Shown: positions 38,795 to 49,924 of the stretch, piece after piece
Position numbering within the stretch: the stretch's first letter is position 1
Layout of the letters: the number at the start of each line of letters is the position of its first letter
From: Paulinella micropora
Lineage: Eukaryota; Cercozoa; Imbricatea; Euglyphida; Paulinellidae
Reading direction: 5' to 3'
NCBI GenBank assembly: GCA_019918135.1
Contig: WBZZ01006551.1
Span: 186,001-250,000, forward strand
Length of the DNA stretch: 64,000 bases
Position numbers and translations under genes: made by a program
The notes under the pieces: generated by a model
Seen by the model: the letters and a program-made list of their open reading frames with translations, nothing else
The model's database searches: none
Told to the model about the DNA's origin: nothing

Positions 38795-39456
38795 ATGAGT
38801 AAGAGAACACGCACTGACAAGCCAGAGGCGGCCCCTTCTACACCGCAGGTAGATAGTATTGCGGGGGTCACAGACCCCTCGATCACAGTCAATAGTACTG
38901 CTACGGCAGGGGTGAGCGAAGAGATAACAGAGGGGCACAACAGTAGTCGTGGCCGTCCACCTTCACCTGAGGTGACGACCTTCCGCAACAATGTACAGGC
39001 GGACCCTCACCCATTTCCACCGAAGACGATGTCGCACAGGCGGCTAGTGAGGATGATGGTAAAATGGACGGGCTAAGTTGCCGTGTCCGCACAGCGGACA
39101 CCTGCGTAAGCAAGGCAGGTTCCATCCCAGTCGCCTCACTACAGAAAACAGCCCCTTTTGAGAACAAGGTGATTAACATTAAAGCCAGGGCAAAACAACA
39201 AATAGCACCTCAACGGTCTTTGCTCGGTCGGGGTGTTCGACTAGCCCCGGGAACGGTGGCCGGTTCCGATATTAACCACCCGAATATACCGCATATTGAC
39301 CATGCATTTCCCCCACACACAGACAACATGTATACTGCATCACCATTCACAGCACAGAATCCTGTAGTGCTCCCGCCCACGGGATGGCCCAAGCGTTGCT
39401 CCGGCGGTCGTAAGCCAGATGGGACTAACACCCATGGTGGACCCGGACAAGCTTGA
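38795..39456 (+). pseudogene. Gag-like remnant upstream of protease
   Basis: Two overlapping frames (to 39076 and 39064-39456) encode Ser/Thr/Pro-rich, low-order sequence with no zinc knuckle. Placement before the protease makes gag the likeliest identity; the sequence itself does not prove it. Confidence 0.35.
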
Positions 39457-39472
39457 CGATACATAACGCCGG

Positions 39473-40138
39473 ATGGCACGCAGGTATGCTGAGATGGAAC
39501 TGCAACAACCCCTCATGTCGACAGCCGAACCCCAGGACCTCCCTGCAGCGGAGGCAAGGGACATGAGCTACACCCGTCTATTTTGGCGGGAGCTCAACGC
39601 CCACCTGGACACCGGTAACGATAGCATGGCACAAATCACCTTCGCGGGAAAAAGATTTATAGATAAATTCGGAAAGTTATTCGATTTCACGTGCGAAGGG
39701 AAGCTCGGATATATCCGGGGTGCTAACGACGGAAGAAGTGCGATCATTGGTCGTATTCCGTTGACAGTGGAATTCCCGACTGGCATGACATACACAATAC
39801 ACGTCTTGGTGGTGCCAGATTTCTCGGGAACAATAGTGCTGGGTAAACCTGATCTGAAGATGATGGAAGCTCAGCTTTTATTAGGGCAGGATGTTATTAA
39901 GTATGGAAGGGGCCGACACGTGGCGGAATACCCCATACTTAACCCTAGTCCAGAACGTCCGGTAGATCATCCGTATAGGGGGAGAGCGCAGGTGACCTTG
40001 ATCCCTCCCGCACCCCCCATACCGCATGATATACGGACACAGCAGCGTGTTACGCCCGCTGGCACAGCATGGTATACACGAAGTTTATGTCCCGGAGCTG
40101 ACCGGCCCATGGGCGGGCTTCGAGGATTTGGCAGCTGA
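39473..40138 (+). CDS. Retroelement aspartic protease segment
   Basis: Frame of 221 codons. The catalytic motif is HLDTGNDS (LDTG at 39605-39616), followed by a glycine-rich beta region and VLVVPDFSGTIVLGKPDL, typical of retropepsin-like proteases that end in a I/V-L-G strand. The frame runs into the block before RT and stops at 40138; the following ORF at 40026-40574 overlaps it in another phase. Confidence 0.65.
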   Translation: MARRYAEMELQQPLMSTAEPQDLPAAEARDMSYTRLFWRELNAHLDTGNDSMAQITFAGKRFIDKFGKLFDFTCEGKLGYIRGANDGRSAIIGRIPLTVEFPTGMTYTIHVLVVPDFSGTIVLGKPDLKMMEAQLLLGQDVIKYGRGRHVAEYPILNPSPERPVDHPYRGRAQVTLIPPAPPIPHDIRTQQRVTPAGTAWYTRSLCPGADRPMGGLRGFGS

Positions 40139-40993
40139 GCGCGGGGCCCAAATCTTGCTGCTGCGGAAGCAGGATGAATCATGGCACGGCTTTGACCAAA
40201 CCTACCTGTATGGGGGAGGGCAGAAATGGCCTCATGAATTCATAAGGGTCAAATCGAGCTTGGTTTTCCATGCATCTAAACGCCTCACAGAGGACGATAA
40301 TATGATGGAAAAGTTACAACTATGGTATAAGGGATCGGAGCCCATACAGCCCGAGAACCTATCGAAGGTGCCGAAACTCCTGGCTGACAGGTTGGATCGG
40401 GGCGAAGACATCACCATTATACTCCCGATACACCCCACCGTGATGTGGTGGAGGGATGTATTTGATAGGGTGGTCGATGACCCAATACCGATACCTAGCC
40501 GACAGGTTAAACCACTCATGGCATTCCGATTAGGATCAAGGCAGGATGGTTGGCATACAGAACCAAACTACTGACCCGAAAGGTGGATGACATGCGGGAG
40601 ATTGCCTTTCAGATCTTTCCGGGGTTCTTTCACAAGTCGGCAGCGAAACAATACGCCGATATGTTAGTAGAACTTCAGGAATTTGCAACATGGGACAACC
40701 AGTCCACCACGAGATACCCAGGCAGGGACGCGAAGGATGAGAACGAACAGCCCAATTTGTACCAACACTGGCGCGCGCGCGCGGGGCGTGCTTTGTGTGA
40801 CCTAAGCCGTCACATACTACCACCAACGCAAGACTGCTTTGTCTTTTTCGACCTTACGCCAGTGCAGAATTTTACTCATCTACAGATGCTCTGCAAGAAC
40901 TCTTTCAAAATGCACGCAGATTGGCTTAACCTGGAGAAATCAACAGAGACGATAAATCTTTCTTCAAATCCGACAAATTGTGCGAGCTACTAG
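40026..40993 (+). pseudogene. Unassigned polyprotein block between protease and RT
   Basis: Two consecutive frames (40026-40574, then 40550-40993) read as ordered protein with Trp-rich stretches (PTVMWWRDVFDRVV; ATWDNQSTTRYPG) but match no retroelement domain I know. A further stretch to 41275 (DEVVARQSGLPDFVRDLKAQ) leads into RT. Phase changes show decay. Confidence 0.4.
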
Positions 40994-41271
40994 GTTGAGG
41001 ATCCGGACTCCATCTTAGAGTACCCGGATGACCCGAGAGACCAAAAACCGGTCGAAGAGATCATCGACGAAGTCGTGGCGCGACAGTCAGGGTTACCAGA
41101 CTTTGTTCGGGATCTCAAGGCTCAGTTTCTGAAGAATAAGACACTTTTTGGACCCCTTGTAGCCGGCGGCGTGACGCACACTGCTGCTAAGATAGAGCGA
41201 CAAGTGGGACAGACGATGCATCGTCTCACGGATCGCGCCTCAGTTACAAGGAGGAGCAGATCTGCGAGGAA

Positions 41272-41870
41272 ATGATTCAAGATATGTTGGCTAAACGGCT
41301 AATAGAACCGTCGTGGTCGGAGTACCGATCACCGGTTCGGCTTGCGCCAAAGCCGGATGGCAAGCAACGATTTTGCATCTTTTACACGAGGCTCAATAAG
41401 ATCATCAAGAGCGTTGAGGCACCAATCCCCCGTATGCGGGATGGCCTCAACCGACTCCGGGATGCTAAGTTCTTTACAAAGCTAGACTTGAAGAATGGAT
41501 TCTGGAACATCCCTTTGGATGTGGAAAGTCGGGCACTGACGGCCTTCGCCGTCGGCGGGAGACTGTACCAGTGGACAGTCCTCTCCATGGGATTGAAAAC
41601 CGCCCCGGCTATCTTTCATGATTCATGAATCAAGCTCTGTCCGACCCGAAGTACGGTGATCCGAAGTTCACCGGAACTTACGGGCATACTAACCAGTATA
41701 GCTTTTGTTACATCGATGATATCGTTATTTATTCAACACAGAAGCGGAGCACCTGGCTCACGTGTCGGACATCTTGAGACGCCTAGAAGCCTTCGGCCTC
41801 AGGTTGAACCTAGAGAAGTGTTCGTTCGCTAAGGACCACAACGATTATCTAGGGTACAGAGTCAAGGATG
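41272..41870 (+). pseudogene. Ty3/Gypsy reverse transcriptase, frameshifted
   Basis: RT motifs in order: RSPVRLAPKPDGKQRFCIFY, then FFTKLDLKNGFWNIPLD, then FAVGGRLYQWTVLSMGLKTA. After a phase change the catalytic YIDDIVIYS follows at 41709-41735, and then RLNLEKCSFAKDHNDYLGY. The YxDD box is intact at residue level, but the frame breaks at 41628-41700 and again near 41755. The thumb region is broken near 41870. Confidence 0.8.
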
Positions 41871-41956
41871 GGTAATAGTGTTGAAGCCGAAGAAGCGGGA
41901 CGCTATCCGTTCCCTTCCACGCCCAAACACACGCACAGCGCTGCACTCCTTCCTGT

Positions 41957-43006
41957 ATGGCACAGGTGTACTCGGAATTTATCCCGAACTTCCAGGACTT
42001 TGTCAAACCATTACGGGACTTCTGCCTTCACAGCGACCCGGATGGCGAGTGGCCGCCAAAGGCGGCGGAGGTATACACAAAGCTAAAGGAGGCGTTGTCA
42101 CGAGACCCCCTCACAGAGGGCGGATCGGTCTTGGTTCTCCCCGACTTTGAGAAGCGTTTTGTTGTAGCAACCGACGCGTCGAAATACGCGGTCGGGGCCG
42201 TCTTACAACAATACGATTCTGACCACAAACAGTTGAGACCGATCATGTTCGTCAGCAAGAAGTTGACGCCCGAACAAGTCAACTACTGCACCAGACAACG
42301 CGAAGCGTTGGCGATAGTTTGGGCGTTCAGTCGGCTGAGGGAGTACTTGTGGGGTGCTCCGAACATATTGGTTCAAACAGATAACGCCAACCTTAGATGG
42401 CTTATGGACCGAGAACATACGGGACGACTGGCCCGATGGCAGTCGGAGCTGGCTTTGTATGATTTCACCATCGAGTACATTAAAGGTAAAGAAAATATGG
42501 TCCCAGATAGCCTATCACGGATGCCTCGGGTGAAAGGCTCCGTAGGCGACGGATTAGACCGCTTTGCATTAGAAACTCTCACGGCCTGCCTAGTCGGATG
42601 GACAGCCGATGATGACTGGACGGCCACGGAGCATATAGCAGATTTCAAAGACACGTTGCCGGCGGGGATGGCATACATGGCCACCAACGCGCAAAGCTGG
42701 ACACCGGGATATAAACCCGATTCTCAAGCTGAACTGTTGGACCGGCTGCAATGCATACGTCGCGTGTGCTGCGCGCAACACGAAGATGAGGACTGGCAAA
42801 ACCTGCTGGAGGAGATCGACACCCAGTCGGACATCCTCAGCGAGGGGGATATAAAGCGGGGTCAGACCCATGAACATGAACACTCCTTTAACCAATTTTT
42901 CGCGGATAAGACGCAGTCGTTCTGGGTACCCCAGCATGTTGAAACCCTGAAAGGTCGGCGATTATCGCGGCTGCCAAGCGAACACACCGAACAGAGGGGC
43001 CTATAA
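41957..43006 (+). pseudogene. Ty3/Gypsy RNase H segment
   Basis: 350-codon frame. It begins with the connection segment (YSEFIPNFQDFVKPLRDF). RNase H follows with VVATDASKYAVGAVLQQYD, then REALAIVWAFSRLREYLWG, and LVQTDNANLRWLMDREHTGR, carrying the Asp-Glu-Asp acidic residues. It ends with YIKGKENMVPDSLSRMP, the usual link toward integrase. The rest of the frame to 43006 is less conserved. Confidence 0.8.
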
Positions 43007-43372
43007 GCCTAGTCACCAGTGCTCTCCAGCTGGATGACATAGATATGACGGTGGCGAGCCCCGAGGTGTTTGGTCAATTGGCGAAGAGCTCTTAGGAATG
43101 GGGCCCCTTCATTGCTCACGCTATTGACCCGATAGCAAATCCTGAGACGAGAGAAATAAAAGCCCATAAGAAAACGATGACCTGGCATGATAACCTCCTG
43201 TGGTATAAGGGGGCAGGCGGTAAGTGGGAAAGACGCCTTCAAAGTGGACACTGTGGGTACCAACCAGTTACGCAAGGCGATCCTTTTAGCTACTCACCGC
43301 TCTGCTCTCAACTCACACAATGAAAGGGATAAAATGTAATGGTTTATTTCACGCAGATTTTGGTGGCATGGC

Positions 43373-44182
43373 ATGCAGAAATCCATTGCCGACACAGTCG
43401 ACACATGCGAACACTGCAAGCAAACCAAGACACCACACAACAACGCTCAGAGAAGCCTTTATGGCGAATACAAGCTTGTCGAGAACCTATTTGAAACTTT
43501 ACATGTTGATTACGTAGGACCGCTACCGCGAGCGGAGACCCACAATTATCGGTACATCCTGACAGCCATAGACCGCTTCTCGAATTATGTGTTCGCGGTA
43601 CCAGTTGTGGAAAAGGATGCGGAATCGACATGCGATGCCCTGGTCGACCATGTCTTCCGATATACCGGAGTGCTGAAAAATGTGTACAGCGATCGGGGAT
43701 CGGAGTTTACAAACGAACTCTCCGCTTGGCTGTCCACAGTGTGGGGCTTTAAGTGGAAATACGTAACTGCATATTCACCAGAGAGCAACGGCAAAATCGA
43801 GAGGGTCCATAGACCGCTCAAGGCCGCGCTTCAGCAGTATTGTTGCGATAATCAGCACATATGGCATAAGGCCTTACCGTCTTTTGTGTTCTCCATGAAC
43901 AACACCGCATCGAGGGCATTGGGCGGAAAAGCCACTGGCGCTTCCCCCAATCTCTTGGTATACGGGCAGCACTTGAGGATTCCGGAGGAGCTGGTGTTAC
44001 CAAACCTCCCGGAAGGAGGCTTTTTGGAGCATGATGAGCTGATGGCCTGTCGCCTACGAGTTATGGCGGAAGCCAGACACTACGTCATGAAGGCACGGGA
44101 GGCCGAAGATGCTCACAAACAAACCAGCAGACGCCGAACAAAGTCAAGTATGAGTCGGGGGAATACCATAAAGGGGACTTAG
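43373..44182 (+). pseudogene. Ty3/Gypsy integrase core
   Basis: 269-codon frame. The zinc domain is present only as its CEHCKQ half; the upstream His pair is lost in a region with stops (43007-43372). The catalytic core has Asp46 (LHVDYVGPL), Asp107 (VYSDRGSEFTNEL) and Glu143 (SPESNGKIERVH). The last two are exactly 35 residues apart, the DD35E pattern of retroelement integrases. The frame ends in a basic segment at 44182. Confidence 0.85.
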
Positions 44183-44235
44183 TCTTCCTGTACGTACCCC
44201 AGGTACCCAACTTCGTTAGCATCAAAGTCTTCCCG

Positions 44236-44964
44236 ATGTGGCAAGGCCCTTACACTGTTGTAGAACAAGTAGGTGCTTTGACATACCGAATACAGGGAAA
44301 GGGTAAGACGCTAGTAGTACATGTACGGCGGCTGATGCGTTTTAACCCCATGCTGGATCGTAACGAAACGATGACAGAAGCGGTACAGAAGCTGGAACAC
44401 AGTTTAAGGCCGCCGCCCAAGCGCCGAGACAAGACTGCCGAGGCGAAAGAGAACCCGACACAACCCTTGCCGGCTGAAGCCGAGGGGAATGATCCGAATA
44501 ATAACGAAGCCGAAGAAGTCGCGGCTGAACAAGCCGACGCTTCCGAGGGGGACGTTATCGCGCCAGGGCCGACCAACCACCTGCAGTCGGAACAGGAGGA
44601 GAAGGTCGAACCGGTGCCGAGACGCCCACCAGCTGAATCAAAGCTGAGGTCGGCCGACGACGTGAAAACCATGCACTGGCACGTCGGAAAGATATACCTT
44701 CTTCGGCCACCAGAGGCACACGTCGGTGACGATTGCCTCAACGATTTCTTCCTCATGAAAGTGAGAGAATGGGAGCCGCAGACTTGGGTCACGCGCACAA
44801 GCAAGGCCATCAAAGCCGAGCCGCCCGTACTGCAGTTCTATCGATCACACCAGGACCTCGACGAGCCGGAATCACGGACTTTTTATCCGGTGTACCGCGA
44901 CTCCAACCAAGTCGAAATGTTCTGGAAAGGCATCACGAACAAGTCCGAAAGCTACACGCCGTAG
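44236..44964 (+). pseudogene. Integrase C-terminal GPY-like segment and extension
   Basis: Begins with MWQGPYTVVEQVGALTYRIQ, a GPY/F-module-like strand pattern found after Gypsy integrases. An acidic linker with many Glu/Ala follows. The C-terminal globular segment is WHVGKIYLLRPPEAH to FYPVYRDSNQVEMFWKG. In position it corresponds to the chromodomain or other chromatin-reading modules of some Gypsy elements, but I cannot assign it. After the TAG at 44962 the same frame stays open to about 45149, which suggests an acquired stop. Confidence 0.5.
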
Positions 44965-45150
44965 CAAATACAGGCGTGGCCTAGGATGGTGCTGGATTAC
45001 CCATTCGATCTACAGCACGGTCGAATCCCCCTACGGGTGAGGGATGAGATAGTAGCCGAGGGCATAGCGACCCATTTCATCGGGGCACCACCACCAGGCA
45101 AATATAAGAAAGCCAAATTAGGGCAGGCAAAGAGGCGCAAGCTAGCCTAG

Positions 45151-45938
45151 CTCAGCATGCCGTGTGACACCTCACAAGCATAGTTAACGTGGGTAGTATG
45201 CGAGATCCAAAGACCAATACTGGGTAGCAACAGTAAGAAACTAGCATAGGAAAGGGACACGGCTTTGGACTCCATATCTGTTAAAATACTACCTAAGTCC
45301 ATTCTTCTTAGAGATCCTAACATGACATGATACAGGGGAAAAGACCCTGCCTACCCTCCGTGAGGTGCGACGGCCCTGAAGGTATCTTGACGGGCTAGTA
45401 GTTGGTGTTCCACCAGGGGTCGGAATAGCTTCGGGCTAACCATGTTGACGCGCAGCAATGCCCATTGATATGGTTGGCATTGCACATTATACCCACCTCC
45501 TCTCGAGCTGCACACCCGCCTCCCGCGGCAATGGCATGATGGTGTATGATAAGTTATTCCCCACAGAGTGTCTTAGATATTATGATCGCTCTTGTTTGCT
45601 CTTTGTTTGGATGGAAGGGGCTCTAAGGCACCTGACGGCCCTACGTATACACATAAGCATATCTATACCACTAAGAAATATAACATGTCCCTATTTACAT
45701 ACCGCCGCAAATCGCGCAGTACGGCGAGGGTGGAACACGCGGACAGCAAAGATGACCGGGGCATGGGTGCACCCGCGTTGTCACGCTGTTGACCAGCGTT
45801 TGGAAACGAGCAGAGAGTCGAACACCGACACGAGAACAACACACACATTGCACATTGCTCGGTGTGCTTGGACTGACATACAGATATATATACATACGAA
45901 CTTACGGACACATACGTGATATAGGCACCTGGCGGTGT
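45151..45938. other. Spacer between retroelement and downstream ORFs
   Basis: Contains a 153-codon open frame (45458-45919) without family features. No LTR-like repeat of upstream sequence seen. Might be part of the retroelement's own 3' region. Confidence 0.35.
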
Positions 45939-46373
45939 ATGTTTGGCACCGAACATCTGACGGAGCAGTATCTGGGATTCCTCCTCGCGTTCATGGCTTC
46001 GGTCCTGGTGATACTGATAGTACACCTAGGATTATGGGCGATCGCGGGAGAAGGGCAACGGCTCCCTCCATCCGCGCGGGATAGTCCGGCCGGAACGACC
46101 CCGGCAGCTAGCCCGGTGGCGGACCGGCGTCGCGAAGCGGAGCAGTTGGACGAACCAGACCCATCTGAGGCAGCGAACTTCAGGTGCAGTCACATACATA
46201 CCTCACCAGAGGGGACACCCCACACCACAATGATCACTCCGAGCAGTGGCGCAAACAACCCTGCACGAAGGGCGCACAGGGAAACGAAACCCTGCAGCGC
46301 AACCTTGGCGGTCCCAATACACCGCTCACACCCGCTCAACCTTCAGGTGGCACAACTCAGGCTAGTGTTGTGA
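45939..46373 (+). CDS. Membrane-anchored N-terminal ORF downstream of the retroelement
   Basis: From a Met at 45939 the frame has one strong helix, YLGFLLAFMASVLVILIVHLG, followed by Pro/Ser-rich, acidic sequence. It overlaps the start of the larger ORF at 46184 in another phase. The two may have been one membrane-anchored protein broken by a frameshift. In a Gypsy context a third ORF with a membrane helix raises the question of an env-like gene, but only the helix supports it. Confidence 0.4.
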   Translation: MFGTEHLTEQYLGFLLAFMASVLVILIVHLGLWAIAGEGQRLPPSARDSPAGTTPAASPVADRRREAEQLDEPDPSEAANFRCSHIHTSPEGTPHTTMITPSSGANNPARRAHRETKPCSATLAVPIHRSHPLNLQVAQLRLVL

Positions 46374-47944
46374 CCACACTGAAATCCCCACGGGGAAAAG
46401 CTGAAGTCGAGTCGGAGATGTTGACGACTCCTATGAAGTCATCGGCTGACGAGGGGGAGGCATCGACTGAGGACAGCAGTACACCTGCATCGCAACACAC
46501 CGATGAGAACGTCGATCCCGAAGGGCTAAACACCCCTCAACACTCGGGATTTGGGTGGATCCCAGAGGAAGACGAGAGCCTATATTATGGCGAAGAATTG
46601 AGCCTCACGCGGATGGACGCTAGGGAGGAAGCACGCTTAAAATACTGGAAGAAAGTCGGCGATGACGATAGACTCAAGCCCGACGCTTACAGTGACAAGC
46701 TGAACCCGCCCGAAGAGAAGCGGCCCGATGAGCGGCCACGGCCCACGGATCCGGCGTACCAGCATCACCGCTGCCCGCCACCGGAGCCGACGGCACGTTG
46801 GGGCAGGGACGAAGTATTCCCCGCGTACTTTCATGCATCCGATAACATATTCGGAGTATACGGACCGATCGACCGTCCGATATACGCGTATTCGGAACGG
46901 GGCCCGGTACCGCCGCGAACGTGGAGGGTCTTAGCACCCGGAGTGCGTAGGCCATATCGCATCGACACGGAAACGATGTTGAGAGATATGGACCTACACT
47001 TGAACCAAGACCGAGATCGGGAAAGGGAGGAGTATCAGAAACCGGTGCGCTACGCGTATGACGCACTGACGCGTAGAGTACACCGGATATACCCAGATAT
47101 CACGGATGCGGAGCGCAGGCTGCGGCTACAATGCCCGGCGCTCGCACACACAACCAACGAACGAACGTTACCGTTCACACCGTCTAAGGAGCAGTACCGA
47201 ATACGATTGGTGGGCAACCAGATTAATTGGGTCCCAGACCCGCACTTGTTTGAGGCAAACCCTCGCAAGATTAACCTGCCGCCACCAAAGCCTCCATTCG
47301 ACGAACGGGGCTTCTCGGACTACCTTGACAAAGCGAGGTACGAGCTCACCGAACAGGACAACGTCCTGAGGGTACAGTGTGAAGGGTCAAAGAAACGCGG
47401 GAGAGGATGGGGCCCGAGATGCTCGCGGAGATGGCACCTCACGGAAAGAGCGTATGCGTCACCAGAGCGATACGGGCCTCACCGATGCCCAGATCACGCA
47501 TACAACAATGACATCGAATTGATATCCTGCGCATGGACACCGCCATGTTTTGGATGGGATGTTCCTCACACATGGAGTCATCGCGACAATCCGTTACCGG
47601 GGATCGCTCGGTACAAGTCGATGGATGAGGACCGAGTGAAATTTACCAAAACCTTGTTCGAGCAAGCCAAATCGCTGCGAGGATGGGTGGGATTGGAGGA
47701 CTATCAGCGAAAGCACACCCTCCGGTTCTACGGCATCCGGAAAGATCCGATATGTTTGCTTGAACCACACCAGCTCAGAAAGTTGCAGTGGTCGCAGGAA
47801 GATATCAATTCTTACTACAGACTGCTCGAACTTTCGGGTATCCCATTACCCAAGGAAGTCAAGGTATACCGAGCCTACTACCTTCGGAGCAAACATGACC
47901 AACCCTGGGACCTCAGGGTCGAAGACAATGTACTCGCGTACTAG
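46184..47944 (+). CDS. Orphan Pro/Arg/Asp-rich 586-codon ORF
   Basis: Long frame with ordered composition: Thr/Ser/Glu-rich first 110 residues, then Tyr/Pro/Arg-rich sequence with HHRCPPPEPTARWGRDEVFP and RDREREEYQK. A C-terminal part has CPDHAYNNDIELISCAW and helices (YYRLLELSGIPLPKEVKVYRA). Its base composition matches the retroelement, not the viral-like region or the AT-rich DNA after it. No known domain. It may be the retroelement's extra ORF or a displaced gag. The frame is uninterrupted, which is notable beside a broken pol. Confidence 0.5.
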   Translation: MQSHTYLTRGDTPHHNDHSEQWRKQPCTKGAQGNETLQRNLGGPNTPLTPAQPSGGTTQASVVTTLKSPRGKAEVESEMLTTPMKSSADEGEASTEDSSTPASQHTDENVDPEGLNTPQHSGFGWIPEEDESLYYGEELSLTRMDAREEARLKYWKKVGDDDRLKPDAYSDKLNPPEEKRPDERPRPTDPAYQHHRCPPPEPTARWGRDEVFPAYFHASDNIFGVYGPIDRPIYAYSERGPVPPRTWRVLAPGVRRPYRIDTETMLRDMDLHLNQDRDREREEYQKPVRYAYDALTRRVHRIYPDITDAERRLRLQCPALAHTTNERTLPFTPSKEQYRIRLVGNQINWVPDPHLFEANPRKINLPPPKPPFDERGFSDYLDKARYELTEQDNVLRVQCEGSKKRGRGWGPRCSRRWHLTERAYASPERYGPHRCPDHAYNNDIELISCAWTPPCFGWDVPHTWSHRDNPLPGIARYKSMDEDRVKFTKTLFEQAKSLRGWVGLEDYQRKHTLRFYGIRKDPICLLEPHQLRKLQWSQEDINSYYRLLELSGIPLPKEVKVYRAYYLRSKHDQPWDLRVEDNVLAY

Positions 47945-48284
47945 TATAGGCAGGTCTTAGGCTTACCCAAGCCTCCCTCTACGTAGGCCGCAAGGCATAA
48001 GAGGACGAATACCTGAGCGTTTCCGAGGTGCGGCTCGGCTACGGCAGCAGCAAAAATATTATTGGGAAAATTTTTAACCTGAGCAAGGTAAAGTTTGGTG
48101 GGTCACCGATCGCAACCAAATATTAAATTAGATGGAAGTGTCAAATTGATAAATCATTAAATACCATAAACATTAATTTATGAAAATAAGATAATTATTT
48201 ATATTTATTAATTAAATTGACAGTTATCAGTATTGAACTCCAAGACTAGCCTTAGTTTTGAAATTTTTGGTCAGAAAATTGAGT

Positions 48285-48443
48285 CGTGACAGTGTTACAG
48301 TGACTCAATATTTAATAATATAACAACTATCTAACGACTTGTAGAATGAGGAATACGCCTTCTACGTTAGGTATTCCACATTCTACAAGTCGTTAGATAG
48401 TTGTTATATTATTAAATATTGAGTCACTGTAACAGCCGTCACG
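48285..48443. repeat. 159-bp near-perfect palindrome (foldback)
   Basis: Left arm from 48285 (CGTGAC ... GTTACAGTGACTCAATATTT) pairs with the right arm ending at 48443 (AAATATTGAGTCACTGTAAC ... GTCACG). The stem is about 70 bp with a loop of about 14 bp near 48357-48370 and few mismatches. It has the size of a foldback MITE or an inverted duplication. Confidence 0.85.
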
Positions 48444-48841
48444 TTCTTAAATTTTTCTATTAGTTGAATTTGAACAACGATGTTGATAATTATGATAAGA
48501 CAATTAAAACTAACAAAAATAAATTATTTTTTCTTATATACTTTTTTTTTCAAAACTGGGACTAGGAGCGGAATCGTTTTGTCTTGTCGTAGGTCTGGGC
48601 ACGGTTCAGTGACAGGATAAGTGGAAGTTAACCGCATGCAAGTTGAATTTGATATGAAAGTCGGTGGCACACGTTTGAAACTTCATGGTTATACAATGTA
48701 TACATTAATATTGTTTTAATAAAAACAAAAGATTTCACCTCACTGAATTCCTATCTTTGAAAAAAAATTTAAAAATTGAATTTCCACTCCGCCGTTACAG
48801 CAGTTTTTTTAAGACGATTTTGCAGTCACCGTGGCCTTTCT

Positions 48842-48960
48842 TTGCTGAGTGGTTCTAACTTGATTGAGTTTAGTTTCTCTCTGTTTTTATATATGTTGTT
48901 TTACACCAAAACGTATGTACTTTAATTTATTTAATTCAAAATTAATAATATTAACTCAAA
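48842..48960. repeat. Diverged direct repeat, copy 1
   Basis: TCTAACTTGATTGAG ... TATGTTGTTTTACACCAAAA is repeated about 360 bp downstream (49200-49320) as TCTAACTTGATTGAGGTTGG ... TATGTTGTTTTACATCAAAA. Short spacer differences only. Confidence 0.65.
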
Positions 48961-49199
48961 TTGCAATTCAAATAAAAAATTTCAAGTTTGCGGGTGGCAC
49001 CGGTTCTGAATGTGAAGCACTAGTAGCTCAGTGATTAATTAACATTGACAGACAATGACAGATCCTATTCAATATTAATATTACTGTTCTTGCTTTTGTT
49101 TTCTTTCAAAATGAAACATGTTAACTGAATAAAACAATGCGAATCATTTTAAAAGCAATTGGTTACCGTTGCAACCGTTACACGTACACTGAGCGAGCA

Positions 49200-49320
49200 G
49201 TTTGCGGTTGGGCTCTAACTTGATTGAGGTTGGTTCCTTTTCCTTTTTATGTTGTTTTACATCAAAATGCATGCAACCTAATGTAATTTATCAAATTTTA
49301 AAATGTCAAGTTCAAATTTC
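49200..49320. repeat. Diverged direct repeat, copy 2
   Basis: Partner of the repeat at 48842-48960; alignable over about 110 bp by eye. Confidence 0.65.
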
Positions 49321-49464
49321 TACACTCAAACTTGACTTGAAATTTTCAAGTTCAAATGTTTTCCCGCCTTTTTTAAGGTTTTTTTTGGGGGGGGGTTCTG
49401 TTTATTGTTTGGGTGTTGTTTTCTGTTGCATGGCTTTGGTGTATGTGTTACAGAGAGAATGGGT

Positions 49465-49888
49465 GTCTGTTTGTTGTTGTTGTTGTTGTTGTTCAATTGT
49501 TGTTGTTGTTGCTGTTGTTGTTGTTGTTGTTGTTGTTGCTGTTCAATTGTTGCTGTTCAATTGTTGTTTGATTGTTGTTGTTCAATTATTGTTGGTGTTG
49601 CTGCTGCTGTTGTTGTTGTTGTTGTTGGTGGTGGTGGTGTTGTTGTTGGTGTTGTTGTTGGTGTTGTTGTTGTTGGTGTTGTTGCTGTTGTTGTTGTTGT
49701 GGTGGTGGTGGTTGTTTTGTTGGTGGTGGTGGTGGTGATGTTTTTGTTGTTGTCAATGATGATGCTGATGGTGGCGGTGGTAGTTAGTTAGTTACTTAGT
49801 TAGTTAGTTGGTTAGTTGGTTGGTTAGTTGGACAGTTGGTTAGTTAGTTAGTTAGTTAGTTAGTGAGTGAGTGAGTGAGTGAGTGAGC

Positions 49889-49924
<36 letters not shown>

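Larger units (their letters stand above)
38790..45150 (+). mobile_element. Decayed Ty3/Gypsy-type LTR retroelement (no LTRs seen)
   Basis: In order: Ser/Thr/Pro-rich gag-like remnants, aspartic protease, reverse transcriptase, RNase H, zinc and DD35E integrase, GPY/F-type segment and a C-terminal extension. The PR-RT-RH-IN order defines the Ty3/Gypsy superfamily. Frames change many times and in-frame stops occur, so it is inactive. An unusual block of about 1.1 kb separates protease and RT. I found no repeated ends that could be LTRs within the window, so either they are lost or the limits are wrong. Base composition differs from the GC-rich viral-like DNA on its left. Confidence 0.85.
47945..49380. 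other. AT-rich gene-free region
   Basis: Sharp drop in GC after 48050. No ORF of note. Contains the palindrome at 48285-48443 and a diverged direct repeat (48842-48960 and 49200-49320). May be a host MITE or satellite cluster, or a nuclear scaffold-like spacer; only the repeats are seen. Confidence 0.6.

Noticed and set aside
38790-47944. LTRs of the Gypsy-type element
   Set aside because: I compared the sequence before 38.8 kb with that after 45.1 and 47.9 kb by eye and found no shared segment.
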